Assembly: GCF_019603315.1 (NCBI RefSeq)
Contig: NZ_CP080649.1
Coordinates: 3,234,176-3,298,175, forward strand
Length of the DNA stretch: 64,000 nt
Direction of reading: 5' to 3'
Source of the DNA: Ruficoccus sp. ZRK36
GTDB taxonomy: Bacteria > Verrucomicrobiota > Verrucomicrobiia > Opitutales > Cerasicoccaceae
A model generated the notes under the pieces. That model saw nothing but the letters and a program-made list of their open reading frames with translations, was not told the DNA's origin and searched no databases. Both the position numbers and the translations under genes were made by a program. Shown one piece after another: positions 1-8,895 of this stretch. Position 1 is the first letter of the stretch. Each line of letters starts with the position of its first letter.

Positions 1-540
1 GCTGTAGTAGCACAGGCGGTTCACGTTCTTGCACGAGGGATCGATGCTCAGGTCGTGCTGACTCTTGTAGTAGGCCTCCACCATTTGGTAGTTCTCTGAC
101 CAACTGGCCTGAGAGTCAGGAATTAGGTGCAGAACCTTAAAGCCGTTTCCGGACGGACTCAGAAAGCAGGCAAGCGTATGCTCGTCTTCCACGAGCAGCT
201 GCCGCACCCGACTAACCTCCCCTGCGGACAGCTTATCGATGTCTACACAGATGATGCCATTAGGGTGTCCCTCAAGCTCTTCACGGGAATTGGTGGAACT
301 AAAGCCACTGAAAACCAGAACGGGTAGCTGCCCTTTCAGTCGCCTCCTTTGCTCGTCTTCACCATCCCTCAAATCTCGGATGGTCTGAATCAGGGCCTGT
401 AAACTGTGCCCCTTAAAATCGTGCCCACGACGGACCTGCTCAAGAGCCTCCCCGAGGACAATCTTTCTCATACTATGCTGCGCGGTATGGTTGGTGGCCG
501 CGCCGATTTCGGTTTTTGATGTGATGTCTTTAGCAGGCAT
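1..540 (-). CDS. VirE/BT4734-type primase-like protein, N-terminal part (partial)
   Basis: The frame opens at an ATG at 538-540 on the minus strand and runs 180 codons without a stop off the left edge, so only the N-terminal part is visible. I recognise the fold by pattern: a short basic lead, the segment GHDFKGHSLQALI, then LPVLVFSGFSS, an IICVDIDKL strand, and SPSGNGFKVLHLIP. This order resembles the VirE N-terminal / BT4734-like domain, a primase-polymerase-related domain found in replication proteins of mobile elements, often fused to a DUF3987 helicase. The helicase part, if any, lies outside the window. No Shine-Dalgarno is visible before the start. With tRNA-Lys 1.7 kb away, it probably belongs to an integrated element. 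The family call is from memory of motifs and is moderate. Confidence 0.6.
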   Translation of the reverse strand, partial: MPAKDITSKTEIGAATNHTAQHSMRKIVLGEALEQVRRGHDFKGHSLQALIQTIRDLRDGEDEQRRRLKGQLPVLVFSGFSSTNSREELEGHPNGIICVDIDKLSAGEVSRVRQLLVEDEHTLACFLSPSGNGFKVLHLIPDSQASWSENYQMVEAYYKSQHDLSIDPSCKNVNRLCYYS

Positions 541-1532
541 AACTGAGGGGGCCACCCGAGTGTTTCATCGAATGACCCCGCCTGCCTGCTGAACACGTAG
601 GCTGGATAAACCCAGCCCCAAAAACGAAGGTGATCTTAAAACAGCAGGCAGCACAGGGAAAACATCCCTAAAGACCAGAAAGGCATCATTAGATCAAATG
701 AATGGGAAGTTGTCAAGTAGAAAATCTTATGAAAGGCATTTTTTATCTTGTCCCTCGTACCCCCCCCATGCCCCTAATCCTTCAGACATCCGAGGACACC
801 TCCCATCCTTGCCTACGAAAGGCTTTATAGAGTTCTGTCCCCGTTGTCCCCGAATAAAATTCAGCTACCAGAGAAAGAGAGAGGCATCCCTCCAGGAATA
901 GGAGAGCAAGAGAAACGAAGTCGAAACCATCTGAGGACAGGGGACAGAGAGGACACATAAAACGTGTCACGGGGGGGGGCATACATCCGACAACCATGGT
1001 TTACATCCGAAACGGGGTCCGCGAATACATTGCCCCTCCCCAGAAATCATCCCCGCCTCGCGCGCAAAACGTACCCTCCCCGGCCACAATAATAAGCCCC
1101 TGCTAAGTAGCAATAAGCGCCACGAGGGCGCATTTGGGGGCCTTGTTATTGACAATAAGGACCAATTAACGAGTCCTTTTCTATACTTAGTGTTCCCTTA
1201 TTACTGTTTTACGTGAAAATTCTTACTAACATTTAGTAATTTAAATTTCACCCCGAAAGACCAACATCTCTCCAATCTTTTCACTATCCGTTCATATTAA
1301 ATAACTTACAGAAATATCGTCATTTTTTTAGCACCCTCAAAAACGCACCAAAAGCTTCCCCCCCCGGATTTCAGGATATTCCCGGTGCACGTTCGTTTTT
1401 GTTTTCGGCGTGATTTACGCCAACGAGGTCAAAAAAAGTCGGCGCAGAGGGCTGTTATGTGCCCGATGATATGTCGTTTCATGATAGCGAATACAGGGTT
1501 ACTTCCTCTCTCCCCTACCATCTTCCGGCCAC
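541..1532. other. about 1 kb gap without convincing genes; AT-rich core with inverted repeats
   Basis: No frame here reads like protein: the short open frames have erratic composition and overlap on both strands. The stretch contains long G or C runs (nine G near 970, C runs near 760 and 1361). An AT-rich core at about 1155-1350 contains a perfect inverted repeat TTACTAA-CAT-TTAGTAA at 1223-1239. A GGCGT-GATTT-ACGCC hairpin lies at 1407-1421. Lying between a primase-like gene and a small DNA-binding gene, it could hold an origin or operators of the element, but that is a guess. Confidence 0.4.
1223..1239. repeat. perfect 7-bp inverted repeat, operator-like
   Basis: TTACTAA and its exact complement TTAGTAA are separated by CAT inside the AT-rich core between the primase-like gene and the 161-aa gene. 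The size and symmetry suit a dimeric repressor or an origin-binding protein. No partner protein can be assigned. Confidence 0.4.
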
Positions 1533-2018
1533 TTATTCTCCATCAACGAAAGCTGCCGCATCTAAGGCATCTAGGAAACCATGCCGGTAGATGATGCGCT
1601 CGGACCGTTCCGTGTAGAGGTCCATGAGCTTGAGGTGCTCGGCCTTCAGGATTTGGATTTTGCCGACCTCTTCCGGGGTCAGTGTGCCGGGAAGTTTAAA
1701 ACGCGGTGGGGATAGTATCTCGAAGGCGGCGTCGGATTGCAGGACGGCGATGTAAAGTAACTGGCTATTCTTTAGGCCCTGGGGCACCTCCTGCCGCTCC
1801 TGCCGGAACTCCTCGACGTCCACTGGCTCCATCCCTTGGTGTACGAGCGTTTTGTTCAGCAGGTACCAGCCCTCCAGATCCCGGGCCTTCTTGATCTTAC
1901 CTTCATTGACCCAGCGGTGGAACGTCGCCTTGGGGATGGCCTTCAAAAAGACACGGTCAAAGTCCTCACGTCGGACAAAAATCTCGTTGTTGGGATCGTA
2001 CTTCGGGGCGGCGCTCAT
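1533..2018 (-). CDS. 161-aa putative helix-turn-helix protein of the tRNA-Lys element
   Basis: I do not recognise the family. The N-terminal third (about residues 14-60) has PKATFHRWVNEGKIKKARD followed by a short Trp-Tyr strand, which resembles the HTH-plus-wing layout of MerR/excisionase-like proteins. The rest is mixed helical with a Pro-rich LSPPRFKLPGTLTPEE stretch. No signal peptide or membrane segment is seen. The gene points away from the tRNA-Lys, and a tandem 12-bp repeat lies 60 bp upstream of its start. Together this suggests a regulator or directionality factor of the integrated element, by inference only. The start is the ATG at 2016-2018. Confidence 0.6.
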   Translation of the reverse strand: MSAAPKYDPNNEIFVRREDFDRVFLKAIPKATFHRWVNEGKIKKARDLEGWYLLNKTLVHQGMEPVDVEEFRQERQEVPQGLKNSQLLYIAVLQSDAAFEILSPPRFKLPGTLTPEEVGKIQILKAEHLKLMDLYTERSERIIYRHGFLDALDAAAFVDGE

Positions 2019-2078
2019 CGGGCAGGATTACTACCATGAGGACTATCCGTCCGAAACAGGTCTGAAAAGCTCAAAAAT

Positions 2079-2102
2079 AGTTGCCCAAAAAGTTGCCCAA
2101 AA
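2079..2102. repeat. tandem 12-bp direct repeat (AGTTGCCCAAAA x2)
   Basis: Two perfect, adjacent copies of AGTTGCCCAAAA sit between the 161-aa gene and the 3' end of tRNA-Lys. On the minus strand they read TTTTGGGCAACT. Tandem sites of this size next to a tRNA attachment site resemble integrase arm-type or excisionase sites, or an operator for the downstream minus-strand gene. A similar GCAAC pair with 11-bp spacing lies beside the tRNA-Phe fragment at 43578-43596. Confidence 0.5.
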
Positions 2103-2213
2103 ACAGGGGGTTTTTCGAGACTGAGCGAAATTTATTGAGACTGGATGAGACTCGGCCTCGGTGGTCTAAATTCCCTAAGTCGCTCCAACACAACGTAAAG
2201 TGTTGATTTTCAT

Positions 2214-2289
<76 letters not shown>

Positions 2290-2551
2290 GTAACCAATGT
2301 CAAATCCTCGTTGGGCATCACCAAAAGGCCAAACCCGTATTGAGGAAAACGGCTGATAGTAGGAGTGAGTCGGAAGGCGTCAAGCGGGAAAAAGTCACAA
2401 AAATGCATTTCTTTAAAAAAGTCAGTGGGAGCAGCGCAGATAGGTCGATCTCGCGCTCAGTAGCCGTCCTCCAAGACGTCTGCCATCAACGTCGAAAAAG
2501 AGGATGATCGCTTTAGAATCCCACAGTCAGGTTATCGCAGCAGTAGCCTGC

Positions 2552-3448
2552 TTAGGCCTTACCGGCAAAGGGCTTGAGTAATTTTTGGCGATACTCGCTC
2601 GCGCTGAGCCCGAAGTGCTGCTGGAACTGCCGGGAGAACAGCTTCGGCTCGTGCCAGCCCACGCGAGCTCCGATTTCACCGATGCGGAGGCGTGTCGTCA
2701 CCAGCAGCGTAGCGGCACGCTGCGCACGCAGGAGGGCGAGGTACTTCATGGGCGGCATCCCTACCTCTGCACTGAAAAGGCGGATCAGGTAGCTGCCGTT
2801 GAGCCGCAGCCGGCTAGCGAGCTTTTCCAGAGTCCAGTCCTGCGCGTATTCTGTGTGCAGCAGCCCCAACGCCGAGCGTACTGAGGGGTGGCGCTCCCCA
2901 TTACCTGAGGCCCATGACTCGGATTCGTTGCGCGCGTCTTTGAGGCAGTCTAAAACGAGTAGCAGCCTTCCCAGCAGCTCTGGGCGTACAGCTTGTCGCT
3001 GGTAGACGTCCTCCAGATCATTCAGGCGTTCTCGCACAATTTTGAAGCTACTCTTAGGTAAACTAAACTGCGTAATGTCGGTGCCGATCAGCGAATCCGA
3101 CCACCCCGGCAATTGAGCAAAGGGAGGCTCCGTCCGCAGCCAGCCCAGCTCGTTTTCGAGCAGTCCAGGGGAGAACAGACAGTTGATCAGCTCAAAGGAG
3201 CGACAGTGGGTGTACCCGTGCCAGGCACCACGCGGGATGAGGAGCACGTCCCCGCTACGGCAGTTCACCTCACCGCGCACCGTCAGGTGACGTGCTGAGC
3301 CATCCATCACAAAGACCAGCTCCACGTAGTCATGGTCGTGAGCCGATGCTGCCTCATGGTGGTAGACATGGTTCATGAAAAACCAGGTATCGGGAGACAC
3401 CTCGACGTGGCTCAGCTCGTTCTCCTGGGTGTGCAGTCGGATGGGCAT
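2552..3448 (-). CDS. AraC-family transcriptional regulator
   Basis: This 298-aa protein has a cupin-like sensor domain at about residues 10-110, with a HDHDYVELVFV entry strand and a GDVLLIPRGAWHGY turn. The C-terminal 100 residues form a double helix-turn-helix (LEKLASRLRLNGSYLIRLF, then IGEIGARVGWHEPKLFSRQF) typical of AraC/XylS activators. It is divergent from the GH78 gene at 3532 across an 83-bp gap. The natural inference is that it senses a sugar, perhaps rhamnose or a rhamnose-containing oligosaccharide, and controls that gene. The start is the ATG at 3446-3448. Confidence 0.9.
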   Translation of the reverse strand: MPIRLHTQENELSHVEVSPDTWFFMNHVYHHEAASAHDHDYVELVFVMDGSARHLTVRGEVNCRSGDVLLIPRGAWHGYTHCRSFELINCLFSPGLLENELGWLRTEPPFAQLPGWSDSLIGTDITQFSLPKSSFKIVRERLNDLEDVYQRQAVRPELLGRLLLVLDCLKDARNESESWASGNGERHPSVRSALGLLHTEYAQDWTLEKLASRLRLNGSYLIRLFSAEVGMPPMKYLALLRAQRAATLLVTTRLRIGEIGARVGWHEPKLFSRQFQQHFGLSASEYRQKLLKPFAGKA

Positions 3449-3531
3449 ATCAGCAACAATGTCAATTTATAGGAATTTTTTAAACAGAAAAACGGTAACG
3501 CTCAACGCTGGAATCCGCTATACTCCCGAAC
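3449..3531. promoter_or_regulatory. shared divergent promoter of the araC-type gene and the GH78 gene
   Basis: The 83-bp gap is AT-rich compared with its neighbours. TATACT lies 7 nt before the ATG at 3532, where a -10 box would give a leaderless transcript starting at or very near the ATG. No Shine-Dalgarno is present. Operator half-sites for the AraC-type protein are expected here, but I could not pick out a clear pair. Confidence 0.4.
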
Positions 3532-5883
3532 ATGCAATCAGCCCCCTCGTCTACCCCGCCCCCGGCAATCCTCACGCAGGCCAAATGGATATGGGCCTAT
3601 AAGCCAAACTGGGACCAGATCAACGCCTACGCCGTCTTTCGGAAGGACTTTACGCTCACGAGCGTGCCGATAAAAGCCCCGCTGTTCATCACTGCCGACC
3701 AGTCCTACCAGCTCACCATTAACGGTGAGTACGTGTGCCGCGGCCCCGCACGAGGGTTTCAGCACAGCTGGCCCTACGACGAGGTCGATGTCAGTCGCTG
3801 GCTAAAAAAAGGGAAGAACCTGATCGCCGTGCGCGGGCACAACCCATCCTTCAGCAATTTCCAGTACCTGACCCAAGGCTATGCGGGTCTGCTCGTCGCC
3901 GCTCAGTGGGGAAAAACAAAAATCCTCAGCGATGACACGTGGCAAGCACGTCGCCAGGAGAGCATCCGCAAGGACATGGTGCAGAGCTCTCTCCAGCTGT
4001 TCCAGCAGGAGGTCATCGATCTGCGCGCGGAGTCACCGGAGTGGATGCTTCCAGGTTACGACGCTAGCACCTGGCAGAACGCGTGCGTCATTAATGTCTG
4101 GAACGGGGAGCCGTGGTCCGACCTTGAACCCCGTGGGACTGCTATGCTGGAAGAGAATGAAATCCGCCCCGGCCGCGTTATCGGGCGGGCAGAGGGCAAG
4201 AACGCCGAGGACTATTTCACCACGCGCAACCTGAGCATCACCCGCTTCGAGGAAGGGCTCGCCCATGAACCTTTCGAGGGAGACATTGCAGCGATTCCAT
4301 TTTCGAAGACTCCCGCCAATGGTTGGCGTAGCGTTCTGATCGACTTGGGTAAGCTCCATATCGGCAGCGTCATTCTGGACATCAAGGGGGCCAAGGGCGG
4401 CGAAATCGTAGAGACCCACCACTACGAGACCATCAACGCGGATACGCTATGCCCGGACTTCATCCCCGGCGCGCATTGCCGCATGGCCTTTAGCCAGCGC
4501 CTCACGTGCCGTCCCGGCGATCAGCGCCACGCCTTTTACCACGCCTTTGGCTACCGCTACATGATCCTGACGGTACGCGACAGCGCCGGAGCGATCACCG
4601 TCTCCCCCAGCCTGTGCACGACCTTTTACCCGCTCAAGCACAACGGCTCGTTTACCAGCTCCGACACGGCCCTCAATGCCATCTGGGAAACCTGCGCGTG
4701 GACCCAGCGTGTGTGCAGCATGGACGCCTATGTAGACACCCCCTGGCGTGAGCAGGCCCAGTGGTGGGGCGATGCCCGCGTACAGGCCTGGAACACCTTC
4801 CACCTCGACGGCGATGACCGTTTGTTCCGACGCGGGATCAAGCAGATTGCCACGCAGAAGGCGGCGTCCGGGATCACCTATGGACACGCACCGACCATGG
4901 CCCATAACTGCGTGCTGCCGGACTTTACCCTGATCTGGATCGTGACCCTCTGGGACCACTACTGGCAGACGGGCTCACTGGAAGCCTTTGAAGCCCACCA
5001 GGACACCATCCAGAGTTCCTTGGCGTACTTCCGCGAGTGGACCGACGCCAAGACCGGGCTGCTCCACTACGACCCGCGCTACTGGCTGTTCCTGGACTGG
5101 ACGGGCCTCCGTAAGACCGGTTGCTCCAGTGTTTATAATCTGTGGCTGCTGCATGCGCTCGACCGGCTGGCGCAGATGTATGCGCTTAGCGGGGACAAGA
5201 AACAAGCCGCGACCTGTCGCCAGTGGGCCAAGACCCAGCGTACGAACCTGCTCAAGCTCATCGACAAGCGCAGCGGCCTGATGCGCGACGGCTATGACGA
5301 AAAGGGCAGGATCGACCCGTCCACCTCGGTCCATGCCCAGACACTGGCCATCATCACGGAGCTTTGCCCGAAAAACAAAAAGGTGATGCTCGAAAAACGG
5401 ATCGTGCCCTACCTGCGCGGCGAGTACACGACCGACATCCACCCCTCGGCCTACTGGATCACGTACCTGTTCACCGTACTGGGTGAAAACGGCTATGGAG
5501 CCGATGTGCTGGCAGACATCCGCAAGCGCTGGAGCCCGATGGCCGAGCACGGCACATGCTGGGAAAACTTCGAACCCCGGCGCGGAGACGAGAGCTTCTC
5601 ACACGCCTGGTCGGCCCACCCGCTCTTTCACCTCATGCAGATCCTCGGCGGGATACGGCAGACTGCTCCAGGCTGGGAAGCGGTCACCTGCGAGCCGCTC
5701 TTCGAAGGCGAGAGCGCAGAGGTCAGCATCCCCAGCCCAAGGGGGGACATCATCTCGCGCTGGGAGCGCAAGGACGGCACCATCAGTGGCCAGCTCAAGC
5801 TACCCCGCGGCGTCAAGGCCACCCTCACCCTACCCGGCCAGAAGCCGCTCAGTGTGACCGGCACGCACCGGTATAAGCTCTAG
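3532..5883 (+). CDS. alpha-L-rhamnosidase-like glycoside hydrolase (GH78)
   Basis: This 783-aa enzyme matches the GH78 layout. N-terminal beta domains carry the WIWA...FRKDF start, a sugar-binding LTINGEYVCRGPARG strand and an EVDVSRWLKKGKN motif. They are followed by an (alpha/alpha)6 catalytic barrel with VDTPWREQAQWWGDAR near residue 400, where GH78 enzymes carry the general acid. A later CWENFEPR...SFSHAWSAHP segment near residue 680 matches the second conserved acid and HAW motif. No signal peptide is seen, so it probably acts in the cytoplasm on imported oligosaccharides, releasing L-rhamnose. The divergent AraC-type gene likely controls it. The fine substrate is unknown. Confidence 0.85.
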   Translation: MQSAPSSTPPPAILTQAKWIWAYKPNWDQINAYAVFRKDFTLTSVPIKAPLFITADQSYQLTINGEYVCRGPARGFQHSWPYDEVDVSRWLKKGKNLIAVRGHNPSFSNFQYLTQGYAGLLVAAQWGKTKILSDDTWQARRQESIRKDMVQSSLQLFQQEVIDLRAESPEWMLPGYDASTWQNACVINVWNGEPWSDLEPRGTAMLEENEIRPGRVIGRAEGKNAEDYFTTRNLSITRFEEGLAHEPFEGDIAAIPFSKTPANGWRSVLIDLGKLHIGSVILDIKGAKGGEIVETHHYETINADTLCPDFIPGAHCRMAFSQRLTCRPGDQRHAFYHAFGYRYMILTVRDSAGAITVSPSLCTTFYPLKHNGSFTSSDTALNAIWETCAWTQRVCSMDAYVDTPWREQAQWWGDARVQAWNTFHLDGDDRLFRRGIKQIATQKAASGITYGHAPTMAHNCVLPDFTLIWIVTLWDHYWQTGSLEAFEAHQDTIQSSLAYFREWTDAKTGLLHYDPRYWLFLDWTGLRKTGCSSVYNLWLLHALDRLAQMYALSGDKKQAATCRQWAKTQRTNLLKLIDKRSGLMRDGYDEKGRIDPSTSVHAQTLAIITELCPKNKKVMLEKRIVPYLRGEYTTDIHPSAYWITYLFTVLGENGYGADVLADIRKRWSPMAEHGTCWENFEPRRGDESFSHAWSAHPLFHLMQILGGIRQTAPGWEAVTCEPLFEGESAEVSIPSPRGDIISRWERKDGTISGQLKLPRGVKATLTLPGQKPLSVTGTHRYKL

Positions 5884-5905
5884 CGATGAGCGACTCCGTT
5901 CTCTC

Positions 5906-5935
5906 CTGATAGCCCCTCTGATCGGGGGCTATCAG
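5906..5935 (+). terminator. hairpin after the GH78 gene
   Basis: CTGATAGCCCC and GGGGGCTATCAG form an 11-bp stem with one bulge around a 7-nt loop, about 25 bp after the GH78 stop. No U-tract follows, so it is either a weak terminator or an RNA-stabilising hairpin. Confidence 0.5.
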
Positions 5936-5994
5936 GGGGCAGATCACGGATTGCGTTTGACTGAACCTACCTCTGCGCGAAAAATGCCATATAC

Positions 5995-7134
5995 ATGGCT
6001 CAAGAGAAGCAGAGACCGGAATGGGTGCCCGAGGGTGCCGACGAGAAAACATTTACCACCGAGGTGATGAAGGGTGTCTCGGGCGGCCATGATGGCATGC
6101 CCGGCCAGACCGTTCACAATACGGCCCTGCGCACCCCGATCAAAAAGCGCCGCGTACTCTCCGCCGATGACTACATCGCGGGCATTCGTGCCAATGACCG
6201 CACCATCCTGGCCCGTGCGATCACCCTGATCGAGAGTAACGCCACCGCCCACCAGGAAATGGCTCAGCAGGTCCTCAATGCCGTCATCCCGGATGCCGGT
6301 AACGCGGCCCGCATCGGCATCACCGGCGTCCCCGGCGTGGGCAAGAGCACCTTTATCGAAGCCTTTGGCATGATGCTGTGCGAGATGGGTAAGAAGGTCG
6401 CTGTGCTGGCCGTGGACCCGAGCAGCACCGTCAGCGGCGGTAGTGTACTGGGGGACAAGACCCGCATGGAGCGCCTCTCGCGCTGCCCGGACGCCTTTAT
6501 CCGCCCCTCCCCCGCCGCCGGTACGCTCGGCGGCGTGGCCCGCAAGAGCCGCGAGACCATGGTCCTGTGCGAAGCGGCGGGCTTTGACGTCATCCTCGTT
6601 GAGACGGTCGGTGTCGGCCAGAGCGAGGTCACCGTGCGCTCCATGGTGGACTTTTTCCTCCTGCTCATGCTCTCCGGTCAGGGTGACGAGCTACAGGGCA
6701 TCAAAAAAGGCGTCATCGAGCTGTCCGACTCGATCTTTGTCAACAAAGCCGACGGCAGTAATGTCGACCGCGCCAAGGCCAAACGCTCCGAGCTGCACAG
6801 CGTGCTGCGCTACCTGCAGCCCCACACCGAGGGCTGGAAGCCGACGGCCGGGATTTGCTCGGCGGAGACAGGCTTTAACATCCAGGAAGTCTGGGGCACG
6901 ATTGAGCGCTTTTACGCCACCACGCAGGAGAGCGGCTTCTTTGAAAAGCGTCGCCAGAGCCAGCAAATCGAGTGGATGCACGCGCTGATCGAGGAGGGCC
7001 TGAAGACGCGCTTCTTCCGCGACCCGCTGATCAAGGACCGTCTGCCGCAGATGGAGGCCGAGATCCGCGCCGGGCAAACCAGCGTCGGCGCCTCCGTCGA
7101 GGAGCTTCTGCTGCAGTACTTCAAGAATCATTGA
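5995..7134 (+). CDS. meaB: MeaB/ArgK-family GTPase (methylmalonyl-CoA mutase chaperone)
   Basis: This 379-aa G3E-type P-loop GTPase has Walker A GVPGVGKST at about residue 111, the family motif DPSSTVSGGSVLGDKTRM, a switch region ETVGVGQSEV and the base-specificity motif NKADGSN. MeaB proteins gate cofactor loading and protect adenosylcobalamin-dependent methylmalonyl-CoA mutase. The length fits the family, with a slightly long N-terminal lead. The usual neighbour, the mutase, is not in this window. A small ferredoxin gene follows 48 bp downstream. No Shine-Dalgarno precedes the ATG. A short hairpin (CAAGAC-AAC-GTCTTG) sits just after the stop. Confidence 0.9.
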   Translation: MAQEKQRPEWVPEGADEKTFTTEVMKGVSGGHDGMPGQTVHNTALRTPIKKRRVLSADDYIAGIRANDRTILARAITLIESNATAHQEMAQQVLNAVIPDAGNAARIGITGVPGVGKSTFIEAFGMMLCEMGKKVAVLAVDPSSTVSGGSVLGDKTRMERLSRCPDAFIRPSPAAGTLGGVARKSRETMVLCEAAGFDVILVETVGVGQSEVTVRSMVDFFLLLMLSGQGDELQGIKKGVIELSDSIFVNKADGSNVDRAKAKRSELHSVLRYLQPHTEGWKPTAGICSAETGFNIQEVWGTIERFYATTQESGFFEKRRQSQQIEWMHALIEEGLKTRFFRDPLIKDRLPQMEAEIRAGQTSVGASVEELLLQYFKNH

Positions 7135-7135
7135 G

Positions 7136-7150
7136 CAAGACAACGTCTTG
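7136..7150. repeat. short stop-codon-proximal hairpin, possible minimal copy of the backbone repeat
   Basis: CAAGAC-AAC-GTCTTG is a perfect 6-bp hairpin with a 3-nt loop, starting one base after the meaB stop codon. It resembles the first hairpin of the larger repeats at 28554 and 30305 (GCAGGAC-AYA-GTCCTGC) in stem pattern, loop size and position relative to a stop codon. It is too short to be certain it is related. Confidence 0.35.
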
Positions 7151-7182
7151 AAAAAGACGGCGGGGCCTGTATGCTAGGTCCC

Positions 7183-7437
7183 ATGGCAAAGGTAACCTTC
7201 CTGCAATCCGGCGTCAGTGCCGAGTGGACCGGTGAACATGATAGCCTGCTGGAGCTGGCGGAGGCCGAGGGGCTGAGCCTGGACTTCGGCTGTCGCATGG
7301 GCAACTGCACCGCCTGTCAGCAACGGCTCGCCAGCGGCGAGGTGGACTACCCCGAGGGGCACGACGGTGTCCCCGACGATGATAATATCCTCCTGTGCTG
7401 CAGCGTCCCCAAAACGGACGTAGAGATCGACGCCTGA
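7183..7437 (+). CDS. small plant-type [2Fe-2S] ferredoxin
   Basis: The 84-aa protein has the beta-grasp ferredoxin pattern Cys37-x4-Cys42-x2-Cys45 (GCRMGNCTAC) and a late Cys pair at 72-73 that supplies the fourth ligand. An upstream in-frame ATG at 7171 would add MLGP; the ATG at 7183 is the better family start. TATGCT lies 14 nt before the 7171 start's downstream neighbour, that is 7 nt before neither codon but 7 nt before the 7183 ATG, compatible with a leaderless transcript. It probably donates single electrons to an unidentified oxidoreductase. A link to MeaB or B12 chemistry is suggested by position only. Confidence 0.85.
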   Translation: MAKVTFLQSGVSAEWTGEHDSLLELAEAEGLSLDFGCRMGNCTACQQRLASGEVDYPEGHDGVPDDDNILLCCSVPKTDVEIDA

Positions 7438-7495
7438 GGGTATCCATCGAGCAAGTGGTTGACCTCATCCCGGTTATGGGGCATTTTATTGGCCT

Positions 7496-8803
7496 ATGCC
7501 GGAGGATCTTCGCGGTATCCCAGTCAGCGCCACCTCAGAAACTGCGCTTCGGGCGACGAATAACTTTAATCGCCGCCTGCTCAGACTGGATGCAGGCATG
7601 GAGGAGCTGCGCCAAGCCCGGGATGAAGAGCCGGAAGATCCGCTGCTAAACCTCTACTCCGCCCTGGTCTGCCTCTATAGCCAGACCGCTGACGGACTGC
7701 AAGAAGCAGGACAATTCCTCGATCAGGTCGAGCGCCATATATCCCGCCTGACACCACGCGACCTCAGACTTCTGGAGGCCATGCAGCGTTTTCGGCGCGG
7801 GCATTTCTATGAGACGCAGGAACTTCTGGAGCAGCTCACCGAGGAGTTCCCCCGCGACCTGCTCGCGCTCAAGTTCTGCGAATACGTTTACTACACACTC
7901 GGCCAGCAGGACAGCGGCCCACGCTACCGCGCACACGTAGATCGCCTTGAGCATGCCAACGCCGGGGACCCGGACTTTCTGGGCATGCAGGCTTTTGCCT
8001 ACGAGCTGTGTGACCAGCTGCGGGAGGCGCAATCACTGGCCCGCCGCGCAATCGAAGCCGAACCGCGCAACGCCTGGGCACAGCATGCCCTCAGCCACGC
8101 TCTCATCCGCACCGGAGAGATCGAAACCGGTATCCGCGAGATGGAGAACTTTCTGCCAGCTCTGAAGACCTGCGACCGGCTCATCCAGAGCCATGACGGC
8201 TGGCACCTCGCCCTGCTCTATCTGGAACAGCTTGACGAGCAGAACACCCGCCGTGTCTTCGACGAAATCATCTGGCCGTACTCTCCCGATGCCGTCGGCG
8301 AGCAGGTGGACGCGATTTCGCTGGTCTGGCGGATGGATATGGCCGGGTTCGAGATGGACAAGTTTTGGCAGGAGATAGCCACCCGCGCGGCCCCGCGCGC
8401 CCGGGAAACCTTTATCCCCTTTCTCAGCGCACACTACGCCTATGCCTTTTCCCGAGCGGGTAACGACGACGCTCTCGGCGAGCTGCTGGAAACCGTCTGG
8501 AAGCGCTCCGAGGGGCACGACTCAGAGGCCCGCCAAATCTGGGCTCCCATTGGCCGAAACCTGGTCGAGGCGAGTGCCTCCTGCGGGCAGGGCCACCACC
8601 ACGAAGCTGTCGAGCTGCTGCGCCCCATCATCGAGCAGGTTGCCTGCGTCGGAGGCAGCGACGCTCAGGACGATCTCTTTCGCCTAGCGTACGCCCACGG
8701 ACTCGCCCAAACCGGACGCCATGCAGACGCAGATGCGTTCCGCGAGCACTGGCAACCGATCAAACTAACAACGCCGCTGGATGAAAAACTCTTTCGGCAA
8801 TGA
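7496..8803 (+). CDS. tetratricopeptide-repeat protein, TTC38-like
   Basis: This 435-aa protein is almost entirely helical pairs with TPR spacing, for example AHVDRLEHANAGDPDFLG followed by AFAYELCDQLREAQSLARRA, and NAWAQHALSHALIRTGEIE. The phrases NNFNRRLLRLDAGMEELRQA and HDGWHLALLYLEQLDE resemble the tetratricopeptide repeat protein 38 family, widespread but of unknown function. No signal peptide or membrane segment is seen, so it is probably a cytosolic scaffold. It lies 58 bp after the ferredoxin stop and may be cotranscribed with it. No Shine-Dalgarno is visible. Confidence 0.75.
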   Translation: MPEDLRGIPVSATSETALRATNNFNRRLLRLDAGMEELRQARDEEPEDPLLNLYSALVCLYSQTADGLQEAGQFLDQVERHISRLTPRDLRLLEAMQRFRRGHFYETQELLEQLTEEFPRDLLALKFCEYVYYTLGQQDSGPRYRAHVDRLEHANAGDPDFLGMQAFAYELCDQLREAQSLARRAIEAEPRNAWAQHALSHALIRTGEIETGIREMENFLPALKTCDRLIQSHDGWHLALLYLEQLDEQNTRRVFDEIIWPYSPDAVGEQVDAISLVWRMDMAGFEMDKFWQEIATRAAPRARETFIPFLSAHYAYAFSRAGNDDALGELLETVWKRSEGHDSEARQIWAPIGRNLVEASASCGQGHHHEAVELLRPIIEQVACVGGSDAQDDLFRLAYAHGLAQTGRHADADAFREHWQPIKLTTPLDEKLFRQ

Positions 8804-8895
8804 GGCATTTTGTGAAAGCGACGTCATATTTTGCAAATGCAGACGAGTTGCGTTGACGTAGGCTGTTTTTTTCTGATCCATATGAGTCTTACCTC

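Noticed and set aside
698-1155. Overlapping short frames on both strands in the gap after the primase-like gene
   Set aside because: Composition and mutual overlap do not look like protein, and none has a ribosome-binding site or recognisable motif.
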